A DNA stretch of 64,000 nt from Agarophyton chilense (Eukaryota > Rhodophyta > Florideophyceae > Gracilariales > Gracilariaceae), in the NCBI GenBank assembly GCA_030374765.1, contig JARGXX010000006.1:992001-1056000 (forward strand). The letters are read 5' to 3'. The position numbers and the translations under genes are program-made. Positions within the stretch are counted from its first letter, which is position 1. Each line of letters starts with the position of its first letter. The notes under the pieces were generated by a model that saw only the letters and a list, made by a program, of their open reading frames with translations, did not search any database and was not told where the DNA came from. Of this stretch, positions 12,700-23,176 are shown in pieces.

Positions 12700-13683
12700 G
12701 TAAGGGAAAGGCAAACGTACCAGGACGAAGAACACGCGCGAAGGCGTTAAATAGGGCACGCGGCGCTCGTGCGACGCAGACGTGCGTAGGACTTCCTACA
12801 AAGCAAAAGCACGCAGACGCCCAGCGCAGGCCGCACACACCAAGACAGAGAGAGAGCGGGCGTAGGGGGCGAGCACCGAAACACAGCGGCGCGGCGTCCA
12901 CACGCGTCCGACACGCGCGCCGCGCGCCGTGGGACATTGTTGCACACGGAGCGGAATACGGAATGACGCGTGGTCGCATCGGTTACGCCGCGTGGCACTC
13001 GCTCTCATGAACCCATGCAGCAAACAGATTGCATGCTCCCGACGGGAGCGGAGCGGCGCGGCGCGTGCAGCAAGGTGGCCTCGTGGTCATTGTCGTTGCA
13101 ACAGCATGAAAGCGCACATGTGTCAGCCGTGTGCACGCGGCGACGTGCGCGTGTGTTGTTGCACGCGCGTGTGGAGTGCGCCGGCGGCCGCAACGTGCTG
13201 TCCTGCGTCACAGTTTTGGCCAGACGCATTCCACTCACCAAGATGCACGCCTGGTTTTGGTGCCGCGAGTGCGGTTGGCGACTAGTGATAGCACACCACG
13301 CGTTCATGCAAAACCTCGCCTTTTATGCAACTACTCGCCTTCTTTACAGCTACTCGCCTTTCACACAAAGCGTTTCATCAACAACACGCACACCCAAATC
13401 ATGCGCATTCATTGGCCGCACGACAGACATTTCTACTCGCAAACCCATGCTTCCACCTGCTTTCTGCCTTCTCAACACTTCTTCACCGTCTACCACCTCT
13501 TCGCTTCAAGCCACTCAACAAGCCATTCGCGTCTCTGCCACCGACAAGTACTTCACAATATCTCATCTCTGAATCTCACCCACGTTGTCGATAATCACTC
13601 GCCCGCATTTCACCACGAAAACCAACACCAATCTCCGAACGCTCCACTCAAAATTCATGACGAATCGTTCACGCATTCAGTGT
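12700..13683. other. Intergenic spacer between the two CRTAC1-like genes
   Basis: CpG-rich near the 5' end of paralogue 1, becoming CA/TC-rich toward the 3' end of paralogue 2. It must hold the promoter of one minus-strand gene and the 3' end of the other. Long open frames here have biased, low-complexity translations and look like composition artefacts. A short motif, CTCGCCTT, recurs three times between about 13313 and 13360. No RNA gene was recognised. Confidence 0.5.
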
Positions 13684-15186
13684 TTACAACACGCCCACCA
13701 CCACCGTACGTCCCGCCGCCACCTTCACAGCCGATTCAACCCTTCCATTCGTGTACCGCACGCTAATGGAATCCACCACAAGTCGCTCGCCAAGCCCAAA
13801 ATGCACTGTTTCCAAGTACGAATGGGACACTGACGTGCCAGTCGACCCCACACGTCGCACCATGGTCGATGTGCCCGATTTCACCGTCACCACTGCGTTC
13901 AAAGGCGTGCAACTTCTGTCCGATGGATTTCCGACGCGCACGTGTAAAAAGTTGTCACTGCGCTGCATACTGTTTTTGAACACGCGGTATGTTCCCCCAA
14001 GGGACACCTTATCGTGGTCACCCTCGCTCATGATGAGGTCCACGTTTCCATCCATGTCGTAGTCCACGCCCACCGCCATGTCTCCGCGAGTGTCTGTGCC
14101 GTGCCATGTGAGCCCGTCCTCTCGTCTGAACGACCCATCTCCCTTGTTGAGCAGTACAATGTCCTCGCCCACGTACTGCGACACGTGAAGATCAATCAGA
14201 CCGTCGTTGTTAAAATCTGCTGCCGTCACTCCGCGCGACTTGGTGCCGCGAGGAATTCCAGCGCGCGTGCTCACGTCGTAGTAGCGTCCGTCGCGATTCT
14301 CGAGCAGGATGTCATGATACACAGTGTCGGGCATCCAAGCCCCGATTCGATCTCTGGCGAGGAACAGGTCAAAGTCGCCGTCACCGTCAAAATCAATCTC
14401 CGCAACGGCCACCACGCCCTCCCGAGCCATGTTGGGAGGCAGCACCGTGGCGGAGACATCATTCATTTGAAACGGCGCCTGTAGCTTCCACACCGTGAAG
14501 AAATAGTAGCTCAACACTTCCATCACGCCGTCGTTGTCAATGTCGGTCACAACAGCAAGAGGATTTCTAGTCCACTCAAACCCGCCTTTCAACGTGCGAA
14601 GCTCAAACCCGTTTGCACCCACATTTTCGTACGCAAACTGATGGATGCCCTCGAGCGCCCACGCGTTGGTGTAAATGACGTCAGGCCATTGTGGATGGGC
14701 GCCCAGCGACAGGTCGAGGTATACGGCGGTTCGACCGCGGCCGCCGATTTCGGTGAGGCCGACCTGCTCGGTAATCTCCGTGATGGCGCGCGTGTTGGGA
14801 TCTACCTGGAACATGAGGGGGTGCGCCGGGTTGAGACCGTAATTACCGCCGACGGACAGCGTGAAGCGCATGGCCTTGGAGGAGGCGGAGACGGGAAAGG
14901 CGGCGAAACCGTGCGAATCGTGGAATATGCCCCATTGCTGCTTGGAAAAGGTGCCGTCGCCGTTGTTGAAGTACAGCTCAGTGAAGGTGGAGTCGTGGTG
15001 ACAGAAGAGCAGGTCGGGCAGTCCATCGCGATCAAGATCGACGACGGCAGGTGCGCCGTATTTTTTGACCTTCCCCGTGGTGAGATCAATGGCCGCGAGC
15101 TGCGTCACGTCATCGAAGGCGAGTTGTTCGGCCGCCGCCACTGCAACAACAAGCACCACGGCCGCAAACAACATTCCAAACGCCAT
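13684..15186 (-). CDS. Secreted FG-GAP / ASPIC-UnbV repeat protein, CRTAC1-like (paralogue 2)
   Basis: 500 aa, intronless, ATG at 15186, preceded by a well-placed TATAAGT box. The signal peptide is about residues 1-19 (FAAVVLVVAVAAAE). The calcium-loop series matches its neighbour: DLDRDG (50-55), DIDNDG (about 215-220), DFDGDGDFD (about 265-273), DFNNDG (about 324-329) and DYDMDG (about 375-380). An ASPIC/UnbV domain lies at about 412-497 (LHVRVGNPSDRSC, ETVHFGLGE, ISVRYTNGRVE). The two proteins align nearly end to end, with very similar middles such as GNYGLNPA and WPDVIYTNAWALEG, and differ mainly in the signal peptide and C-terminal edge. They are a local tandem duplication on the same strand, each with its own upstream spacer. 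Both frames are intact, which implies selection. Confidence 0.93.
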   Translation of the reverse strand: MAFGMLFAAVVLVVAVAAAEQLAFDDVTQLAAIDLTTGKVKKYGAPAVVDLDRDGLPDLLFCHHDSTFTELYFNNGDGTFSKQQWGIFHDSHGFAAFPVSASSKAMRFTLSVGGNYGLNPAHPLMFQVDPNTRAITEITEQVGLTEIGGRGRTAVYLDLSLGAHPQWPDVIYTNAWALEGIHQFAYENVGANGFELRTLKGGFEWTRNPLAVVTDIDNDGVMEVLSYYFFTVWKLQAPFQMNDVSATVLPPNMAREGVVAVAEIDFDGDGDFDLFLARDRIGAWMPDTVYHDILLENRDGRYYDVSTRAGIPRGTKSRGVTAADFNNDGLIDLHVSQYVGEDIVLLNKGDGSFRREDGLTWHGTDTRGDMAVGVDYDMDGNVDLIMSEGDHDKVSLGGTYRVFKNSMQRSDNFLHVRVGNPSDRSCTPLNAVVTVKSGTSTMVRRVGSTGTSVSHSYLETVHFGLGERLVVDSISVRYTNGRVESAVKVAAGRTVVVGVL

Positions 15187-15257
15187 TCCGATGCAGAGCG
15201 GTGCGCGAACGAAGAAAGGGCGCGAATCAAGTCAGCCAGCCACCGCGACCAGGCGCG

Positions 15258-15264
15258 ACTTATA
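15258..15264 (-). promoter_or_regulatory. TATA box of CRTAC1-like paralogue 2
   Basis: TATAAGT on the minus strand about 72 bp upstream of the ATG at 15186, in a GC-rich setting that makes it stand out. The same heptamer lies 62 bp ahead of the first ATG of locus U (32876). Transcription starts cannot be seen directly. Confidence 0.5.
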
Positions 15265-15269
15265 CGGAC

Positions 15270-16117
15270 GGAGCTCGGAGCTCATGAAGAGCAACTGGGA
15301 ACGCGGAATCCGAGGGCGAGATTGATACCACGCACTGTAAGTAAGCGCAGGAGGGGGGGGGTGGTGGCGGAAAGCGAGGGCAAGAGCATGCGAAGCAATG
15401 CGCGCATGAAATGCGTGACATGTTTTGTTTGCTGTGACGGTTGGAGGGGTTGGGGGGGGCGCTGTGAGGGGGCGCTGGCGAGGGGCTCTTGAGCGGGGCG
15501 GCCTGACGTCATGCGCGCGCAGAAGCTGTGCGAAACAAATTGGCTCGGACAGAATAATTCGACCAGTGACGAGCTACAGGGAGCGCCTGCTTACGCTAAC
15601 TATCTGTGTCAGCATCGCCCCTTGCAGTGCATCTCCGCAAAACTTGACTGACCTTCGACCAATTAACGCCGACGCTCTCAAATTGCGTTCCCATACACTT
15701 AAATTAATAGTTTTATACACTGTAAAATACCAGTTGACATACAGTATCTACTGTCTTCACGACAATTGTAATCATAGTGTGAACACCACAAAACTATGGG
15801 ACCAGCAACCTCTCGTAGTCAAAATGCCGTTGTCGTACGCACCCCTAAATAAATCCGAATAGACTACAGCTCAGCGTCTGTCTAAAAATAAATGGTAGCT
15901 TTAACACAACAAAAAAAACAAAGCTAAATGATACGATTTGAGGGGCGACGGCTTGCAGTCTTAGAGCACCCGGGGTGCGAAACATGTCGGGTCGTGTGAA
16001 CCTAGACTGATAACTTTAATTGATTAATACCACAAGGTTAATCTCATATCTCTAGGGTGACTTTCTGAGAAAAATTAAAAAATATGAGGAAAACAGTGAG
16101 CAACTTTATCATGACAG
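15270..16117. other. Intergenic region upstream of paralogue 2
   Basis: GC-rich to about 15.54 kb, with G-runs near 15350 and 15455, then abruptly AT-richer up to the copia LTR at 16118. A 145-codon plus-strand frame at 15425-15862 has low-complexity Gly/Arg-rich coding at its start and resembles nothing I know. I see no supported gene. The composition step near 15.54 kb probably marks the edge of the gene island. Confidence 0.4.
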
Positions 16118-16314
16118 TATGAATCCGTATTAATGATGACTGTTTGTGATTCAGCCGTTAATGTTTGTAGTTGAATTTGTAGCGACCGTTTATTATTTGC
16201 TGCGTTAGTCTATTTAAGCTATGTGCTCTATCTCCAGATAGTATGAACTCGGTGGAGAAGCGATCGTAGTTGTGCTATAGATATTAAAACTGTTTACACT
16301 GTTCTGATTCTAAG
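16118..16314 (+). repeat. 5' LTR of copia C
   Basis: 197 bp, starting TATGAATCC and ending GATTCTAAG. It is repeated at 31319-31515 with about 5-6 differences. It is followed by TTATGGGCCCAGCCCC, whose TGGG start is where a primer-binding site would lie. Confidence 0.88.
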
Positions 16315-16516
16315 TTATGGGCCCAGCCCCTAATTCAACCAGTTCTGGCTTGCCTAGTCGTCCTCGTTTTTCTTGAGATTTAAAGCAGGGCCCATGGACG
16401 GATGTCAAAGGCGTTCAAAGTCAATGTACTCGAGCAGTTAAGTTGTGGCAAGATTTTCATGACGAACTCCCAGCCACCAATAGTTAAAAAAAACTGTTAA
16501 TATCCGTGGTATAATT

Positions 16517-16857
16517 TTGCTTTCTCAATTGTACGGCAGAGCGAAAAGTTTGTGCTTGAACATTCCAAGTGATTTAATTAAGAGAAAAGATGGCTCGTAC
16601 GCCATTTTAAATGCAATGTACAAGCGGGATGATTTGCTCGTTGTTAGTGAAGTCTACTCAGACTTTTCGGATCTTATAAAAACCAAGCGGAACACAAATG
16701 AATCGTTTCGTAGCTTTGAGCAAAGATTTGAAGCTCAGGTGGCCAAGTGCAACGGTCATGCTTCACCTGGTTCATATATGTTTCCTGATTCTTTGGTTGA
16801 TTTCATGTTGATGGCAAACGCAAATGTTGATCGAACTCAAAGGATATCTTTTCTCGC
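16517..16857 (+). pseudogene. Copia C gag, 5' portion (fossil)
   Basis: The translation has the Gag/UBN2-like helical pattern of copia elements: ESFRSFEQRFEAQVAKCNG, then LVDFMLMANANVDRTQRISF. It corresponds to the part of copia Gag that precedes the zinc knuckle. Gypsy-1 is inserted at 16857/16858. The remaining gag sequence continues on the far side from 27402, with a CCHC-knuckle-like stretch near 27650-27710. Confidence 0.75.
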
Positions 16858-17742
16858 TGTAGGACAATGCTTGGAGCGGAGACACCACGAAGATGTTTGG
16901 GATCTTTTTCTCTTGAGAGACACGCCTCAGGCGGAGGAGACGCGTCCCAGCGGAGCACAGAAACAGAGCCACTCTGGAAAGGCACGACGAAGTCGGTTGT
17001 AAGACCGAGGCCAATCCGGTGGAATATTCCTAGAGGGTTTAGGTGAGCACGGCACAGTCCGGGGTGTGACCAATCCTAGGCGGAGCGGTACCACCGCGAT
17101 TGTCGTAAAAGGAGCGAGGAAACAATCGTATGAGGTGGACGAGCGAGGTGAGTGAGGCGGCCACTCACGAGAGCCAAAAAGGAGAACAAGAGGAAACGAG
17201 GGCGAAACCCTATACAGGGGCGAGACTACGACAAGTGTCGGCGATTAAATATGAACCCACGGTGGTGGTAGCAGTCTAGTTGACAGAGGGGTAGATGAAC
17301 TAACGTGCGACGGGCACTCAAGCAGTATGCGGTGAAGACGCGCCGAAGGCGAAGAGTTCAGAGCCAAGACTCCCTCCTTGGTTTCCCAAGAGGGTGTTTA
17401 CTGGGGAGCAGTGCTCAACCTCCTATGTAGCGTGGCCCCCGGCCCCTGACAGTGGGCGCACGCCCGAAAATTAGACACTAAATAGCGATAGCGTAGCTAA
17501 ATAAATATTAAAAATTACTAAATAATACTAACCATTAGGTACAGTTCGGGCCACGTGTGGCACGCCTCGCACTCGAGCGTCGGCATCCGTGCAGATCACG
17601 TGTTCCACCAGTGTGCACTTCCGGTCCTAACCGGCCGTCAGCACGCAATAGCGGTATAGCTTGTCATATCCCAAGCTATTCCTCAAGCGAGCGAAACTTC
17701 TAAATCCTGCGAAGGAACCTCCTTGAAGGGCATTGTCCTTCA
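16858..17742 (-). repeat. Gypsy-1 left LTR (3' LTR in element sense)
   Basis: 885 bp with TG...CA ends on the plus-strand reading, the same length as the right LTR. It contains an AT-rich block near 17500-17530 (CTAAATAAATATTAAAAATT) that may be promoter or polyadenylation sequence. The polypurine tract abuts its inner edge. Confidence 0.95.
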
Positions 17743-17757
17743 TATCCCCCTCCTTAG
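17743..17757 (-). other. Gypsy-1 terminal polypurine tract
   Basis: In element sense the sequence CTAAGGAGGGGGATA abuts the 3' LTR exactly, as expected for the plus-strand primer of reverse transcription. The 12-mer CTAAGGAGGGGG recurs exactly at two internal places in the element (20202-20213 and 23314-23325). Confidence 0.8.
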
Positions 17758-17777
17758 GTGACAAACACGCCGTCTAA

Positions 17778-19099
17778 ATGGCGGGGAGGCAACGGTCCAA
17801 CCGGCATAAGAGCGAGCCGCGTAACGCGTCCAGCGACCGCTCGACTGTCGAAGGCAGAGCTGCACAACCTAACGACAAACGCACCAACGCGGTAACCACT
17901 CCTCGAACTTCGAGCGCTCTTCCGCATCTTACGTTAACTTCCAGCGACAACGTCCCGATACCTCGGCGACTAGCACTCCCGATGAACGGTGGTAACAATC
18001 TCCGCCAGGGTTACTTCTCCAGTTTCCATTCGGCTCCCCTTCTGCGGGGGAGTGCCTCCTCAGCCGAGCCGATCCCGGGGTCCCGTTGAAGCTTCAAGCC
18101 ACATCACTCCTGCGGAGGGCACCTGGCCCAGTTACGACGAAGTCGTCGGGTTAAACCCGCGTCAACATGCGGCGATTCTCCGGAGAGCTCCGTGGTTCCA
18201 TCCGACAGCCGTCTTCGACGAAGAACTCGTGGCCGCGTATGCTGATGGCAATGCGCGTCTCCCAGGCGAGCTGCCGGCTTTGATCACCACTTCGTGCGAC
18301 TGGCGACGCCGTGTGGCGGTTCCGGTTCACGCGATTCTGCGGCGAAGGCGCGAGTCGGCGGAAGAGGCGCATTGTACCTTCGTCCGCATCGGCTACTCAC
18401 GGATCAACCGGGCGAACTTCCAATACCCCATCCCCGACGAATTCGGCTTCGACCTACGGATGTACCAGACTCAAGGTGAGATCGGCTATTGTGACCGCCT
18501 TGCGGAGATGGAAACTTACGCATGGCGCGGTCAACCGCAGGCGCGTCAAGAAGCGATCTGCTGGGTCCGTCCGATCATTCGTGCCGAGTTCCGTCACCTT
18601 CGTCGTGAGTCCCGATATCAGTGGTTCCAGAACTTCATCCGCGAGGAGCGTCGGGGCAGATACCGCGATGGTTCCGCGAGGCATACCATACGGGCACCCC
18701 GTGGGGTTTGTCACCTCGGATTACTTCTACTACGCCTATGGCTGTGATGATCTCCCGGAGGAGGAGGGCGAATACCGTAGCGACGAGGTCATGGAAGACG
18801 TGGGCGACCCCGATGGTGCCGATACTACGGCGCAGCCGGCGCAGGGAGAGACTCACGCAGGTGCAGTGGTCGGTCCAGTGGCGGTGGCGTTGCCGGACGA
18901 ACCGGAAGATATCGAGGTTCCCATACGCCCAGAGGCGGTCGTGATCTCCCAGTTCTTTCGAGGTGTTAGACTGAACGCGCAACCGGCGAGCGGCGACATC
19001 CGTGCGATGAGAGACGCCCTCGTGGCACGCCTGGCCGGCGGGAGTAACCCCTCTAGCGATTCGGGTGGCGCGCACGGCAATCCGGGTTCTTCCAACTAA
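17778..19099 (+). pseudogene. Antisense coding region in the 3' part of gypsy-1 (unknown protein)
   Basis: Between the 3' LTR and the integrase tail, the plus strand (opposite to gag-pol) carries overlapping open frames: 17778-18089, 17989-18747 and 18311-19099. The first begins with ATG 36 bp inside the LTR. Product stretches look protein-like: PSYDEVVGLNPRQHAAIL and FGFDLRMYQTQGEIGYCDRL. The C-terminal part is acidic and low in complexity (DDLPEEEGEYRSDEVMED). Gypsy-2 has an antisense region at the same location, and DLxxxxxxxExxYxxRL-like similarity between the two is suggestive but weak. No known domain was recognised. It is probably broken in a few places. Confidence 0.55.
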
Positions 19100-19311
19100 C
19101 CCCTTGTGATCTTAGTTAGTATGTCCCGCTGTGCGGTAGGGTGTGCAGCAACTTCGAAAATAGTAAACTGCTTCTGTCTATGACGTATTTGTTTTCTTTC
19201 TTCTCTTCCACTTCTTCTGAGTGTCCTTCTCCAGGTCTTCTGTGAATCTTCTCCTTCTTCCAAGGGTCCTTATCCAGATCTTCTGTTCCTTTATCCCCAT
19301 CGGGTGTCTTC

Positions 19312-20892
19312 TTAACCCACTTGGGCTCGGTCTATGTTAGCCGGCAAAGCCGTGACAGTACGACGATGATACTGTGCCACCTTTGACTGAGGTAGGTGCT
19401 CTGTCGGGTCGTCGGAATCCCATTCGGGGCCGTACCCGTACCAACCGACCAAGTATTGGAGATACCCCTTTGGGTGGTAGGAGTGCTCCAGAATGCGTCC
19501 GACCACGAACTCTTGTCGGTACACTTCCCGCCCATCCCGTATGACGGTGCCGCTATTTCCGGGTGGTACCCATCCTGAGCCAGGGGGTACCGAAGTGATC
19601 ACGCAGTGGGCGGCTTCGCTCCGGTCGGACCGTGTAGCGCGCAAGGCAGTCCTCGGCTGAGTAGAATGTCGACCCGACTTCGGCGGTTCATTTTCCCCAA
19701 GTGCCAGGCTTGTTTCGGCGCTTCCCACTCCGGTTGGAGGGCCCACACCAGCGGGTAGCCAGGGTGGTCGTTCCGCTAATCGGCGTGGTGAAGCTCGCTT
19801 CGGCAGTGAGATTCGCTGGGGCGGTGGCACATTGTCGCATCTCTCTGTCCTACGGCGAGGTTCCGTGTAGTCACGTGAGCGTTCCAATGGCTGGCTTTCC
19901 GGCGTCGGCGCCGTGGATGTATCGGCCTCCCTGTGCGCGGTACTTGGCGGTGCGTCGTCCACTCGTACTGTATCATGCTGCAGTGCGTCGAACGCATTTG
20001 CATTCAGTATTGCACGTGTGGTGACACCTCGGCGAGTGTTGGTGGCGTTATCTGCAGCTGCGTTCTGAGGCTTGGATAGCAACTGCGTCGAGTCGTGCAG
20101 GACGTCGGTATCAGGCACCCCTGATGGGCGAAGAATGACAGGCGACGGTGCGGCGTTTCCAGCGACGGTATCGACCGGATTACGACGGCTGTCGGGCGCC
20201 TCCCCCTCCTTAGACGATGCACCGGAGTTGGTGTCCGTCGGGTGGACTGGGGAGGAGCGACAAATGCGCGACACGATTCCTTTCGGGTTGGGCGCCGCGG
20301 GTAGCGGAAGGTCAGACAAACCCCGAGATGGGTGTGGTAACGCGTAGGGACGCGGGTGGACCTGGGGTAAGGGGGTTGATGAATCCGTTTCAACGGGAGC
20401 AGTCACACCAGTAGGTTGGGATGTTAACGGTGGAGGAGCCGATACAACGCGATCGCGGGAGATGCGTTCGTGATCACCAGCGAGGTCAACAACGACAGTG
20501 TCGAGAGCCACCGAAATAACCCGAAAGGGGCCGTCGGCAACGGGTGACAGCTTGCGGCGTTTCTTCTTCTCTGGGTTCCAATACTCCTTGCCGATGAATA
20601 CATAACCGTCGGGGGCGAGAAGTGGCGGCGAGCGAGGGGCTTTGGTATCAAAGTCACGCTTATAAGCGGCCTGGGCTCGGCCCATTAAACGCCGTGCGGC
20701 GGGAACGAGCTTCGTGAGCCAAGTTTTCCACGCTTCGCGGTAAGCAGTCGGTGACGGAAAGGTATCCAGCGTGGGCTGTGGTTCCAACGCCACGGGCGGT
20801 GGGGTACGGGACAATACCAGCTCGAAGGGCGTTAATCCAGTTGTCCTGTGCACCTGCGTATTGTACGAAAAGGTGAGCGCATCAGTGAACAA
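19312..20892 (-). pseudogene. Gypsy-1 integrase C-terminal region with chromodomain-like tail
   Basis: 526-codon frame following the integrase core. Its start (DALTFSYNTQVHRTTGLTPF) is the end of the gypsy integrase region. A long Pro/Ser/Thr-rich linker follows. The C-terminus at about 19350-19510 reads VVGRILEHSYHPKGYLQYLVGWYGY...PEWDSDDPTEHL, with the aromatic and W residues of a chromodomain. In chromoviruses this module directs integration to marked chromatin. An internal polypurine-tract copy lies within it at 20202-20213. Confidence 0.8.
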
Positions 20893-21748
20893 GTCCCAAT
20901 CTTAGTGTCGCAAGTAATGTCCGGTTGAAACGTTCGGCCTGCCCATTAGTTTGGGGGTGATAAGTGGTCGTGGACATGTTCTTAATGTCCAAAATGCGAC
21001 AAACATCCTCGAAGAAACGAGAGGCGAACTGTCTCCCGTTATCGGAGAGGAGGTTGACCGGTGGGCCGTAGACGAAGACCCATTGTAGGACGAAGGCTTG
21101 AGCCACGCTCATGGCGGAGATCTTCCGTAACGGTACGGTCCAGACCAGCTTGGAGAAGCGATCCGTGATTACGAGTAAGAACTTGTAATTCCGCTTAGTG
21201 GTAAGGAAGGGACCGAATATATCGATGGCCACAAACTCCAATGGAGCGCGAGCTGGAAACAGCTTCAACTTCGTCGCATGACGGCGGAGTTTGACACGGT
21301 TCCGAGCGAAATCGGTACAAAACCGCACCGTTGCGTAGCAGTCCACTGCCATGGCAGGCCAGTAGATGTTACGGCGTAGGGTGAGGTAGAGTTTCCGTGC
21401 CCCAACGGGGCCACTCAGTTTGGAGTAGTGCGACAACCGCAAGACTCTCGACTGGAGGTTATGTGGTACCACTATTTGTGGGTGCGATCCAACGGTCCGT
21501 ACAAGGTATCTGGCGTCATTCACCTGAAAGGGGAGAGTACCTCCTCCATTGAGTTGAGCGCGGACCTCCGCGCAGAACGGGTCAGCGTATTGCTCCCGTA
21601 TCACCTTCTCTGAAGTAATTGGCACGAAGTTACCTGGTAAGGGTTTCTTGGAATCTTCCGAGAGTAGAAAGTCGTCCAATTCGGAACCGGAATCTGAAGA
21701 GTCCGTGTCTCGTTTCTCGTCCTCGATGGTAGAGTCGTCGCCATTCAC
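20882..21748 (-). pseudogene. Gypsy-1 integrase core
   Basis: 288 codons. The N-terminal zinc-binding-like region (LRLSHYSKLSGPVGARK... then cysteines) is followed by the rve catalytic core: FVAIDIFGPF (first Asp), LLSDNGRQFASRFF (second Asp) and HPQTNGQAERFNRTL (catalytic Glu). It inserts cDNA into the host genome. It is adjacent to RT-RNase H on one side and the chromodomain frame on the other. Confidence 0.9.
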
Positions 21749-21754
21749 TGAAAA

Positions 21755-23080
21755 TCAGGGTATTTCATCGTCTTTGACGGGTAGTGCTTCGCCAGTAGTG
21801 ACCAGGCGGGATAGAGCATCGGTTTGGGTGTTGCAAGATTCTTTTTGGTACTGCAGGTCAAAGTCAAATTCCGCTAGACGGAGACGCCAACGCATCAGGT
21901 GGCCTGAAGGCTCCGAGATGGAGAGTAGCCATCGAAGTGATGCGTGGTCCGTAAAAACGGTGAAATGATTACCCATGAGATAGGGACGCAACGTTTGTAA
22001 TGCCCAAACTACTGCAAGGCATTCGTTCTCCGAGACGAAGTAATTCTTCTCGTGGACGTTTAGCGATTGGGACCAGTACTGTACGGGGCGTCTTTCCCCA
22101 TTGGGTGCAGTTTGAAACAGTGCATAACCTACTTGGCAGTCGCTGACGTCCGTGTCTACGGTGAAGGGCCTTCCAGGCTTGGGCAACGAGAGGATCGGAG
22201 CGGAGACGACAGAATCCTTAAGAGAGTTGAAAGATTCTGTTTGAACGGGGGTTAAGGGGTCCAGTTTTGGTGGTTGGCCTTTCCGCAAAAGCGCGTTTAA
22301 CGGTGCAGCTTTGTCCGCAAAGTGCGGGATGAATCGTCGGTAGACGTTTGCGAGTCCCAGAAAGGAACGAAGCTCGGTTTGCGTCCGCGGTTCTTTAGCC
22401 TTTTTGAGTGACTTAACACGAGTCTCCTCGATTGTAACACGTCCTGGACGGATAACACGGCCGAGATACTTCACGGTGTCCGTGAAGAAGTCACATTTCT
22501 TCAACTTAAGAGTGACACCCGCATCTCGAAGCGTGGTCATGATATCCCTCACATGAGTGAGATGTTTGTCCAGATTATCTGAGAAGACGATTATGTCATC
22601 TAGGTAGACCGGGCAGGTACGCCATTTGAAACGGGCCAATAAAATGTCGATGGATCGCTGGAAAGTAGCGGGGGCGTTTGTAAGAACAAAAGGCATCCGT
22701 TTGAAACGGTAGAGACCGGAGTGACACGCGAAAGCGGTTTTATCCTGGTCGCGCTTCCGTACTGGAACTTTCCAGTATCCCCAATTGGCTTCCAGGGTTG
22801 TAAAGAAGGTGGGGGTGCCCAGCGAGTCAATGTAATCGTCCATTATTGGGATTGGATACACGTACTTGACGGTAGCGGCATTCAACCGACAGTAGTCGAC
22901 GCAAAACCTCCAGGAACCATCCTGCTTTGGAGCCAGTACTACTGGAGAAGCCCACGGCGACTGAGCCGGTTCATTGACTCCTGCTCGAAGCATTTTATCC
23001 ACTTGTGCCTTTTCCTCCGCGCGTGCGGTGGGTCCGGCACGGTATGGGTGTTGAGAAATGGGTCGGGTGTCCGGTAGCAA
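21755..23080 (-). pseudogene. Gypsy-1 reverse transcriptase and RNase H
   Basis: 441 codons. RT motifs: SPWASPVVLAPKQDGSWRFC, DYCRLNAATVK, FVLTNAPATFQRSID, and the catalytic box VYLDDIIVFSD (YLDD). The RT connection and RNase H follow, with FTVDTDVSDCQVGYALFQ, ENECLAVVWALQTLRPYL and FTVFTDHASLRWLL, ending with LRLAEFDFDLQYQK...TDALSRL. This is the standard Ty3/gypsy layout. It reverse-transcribes the element RNA in cytoplasmic particles. Confidence 0.93.
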
Positions 23081-23176
23081 ATCAAGTCGGTGTTCCGTAG
23101 TGTCAATCTAGCCAAGGGAACCGTCCCACATAGTGGTGAAGTCCCTTAAAAGTTCTTGCAATCGATGGCGGTATGA

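Noticed and set aside
13131-13766. 211-codon plus-strand frame in the intergenic spacer
   Set aside because: The translation is His/Thr/Ser/Pro-rich low complexity, overlaps the 3' end of paralogue 2 and has no recognisable motif.
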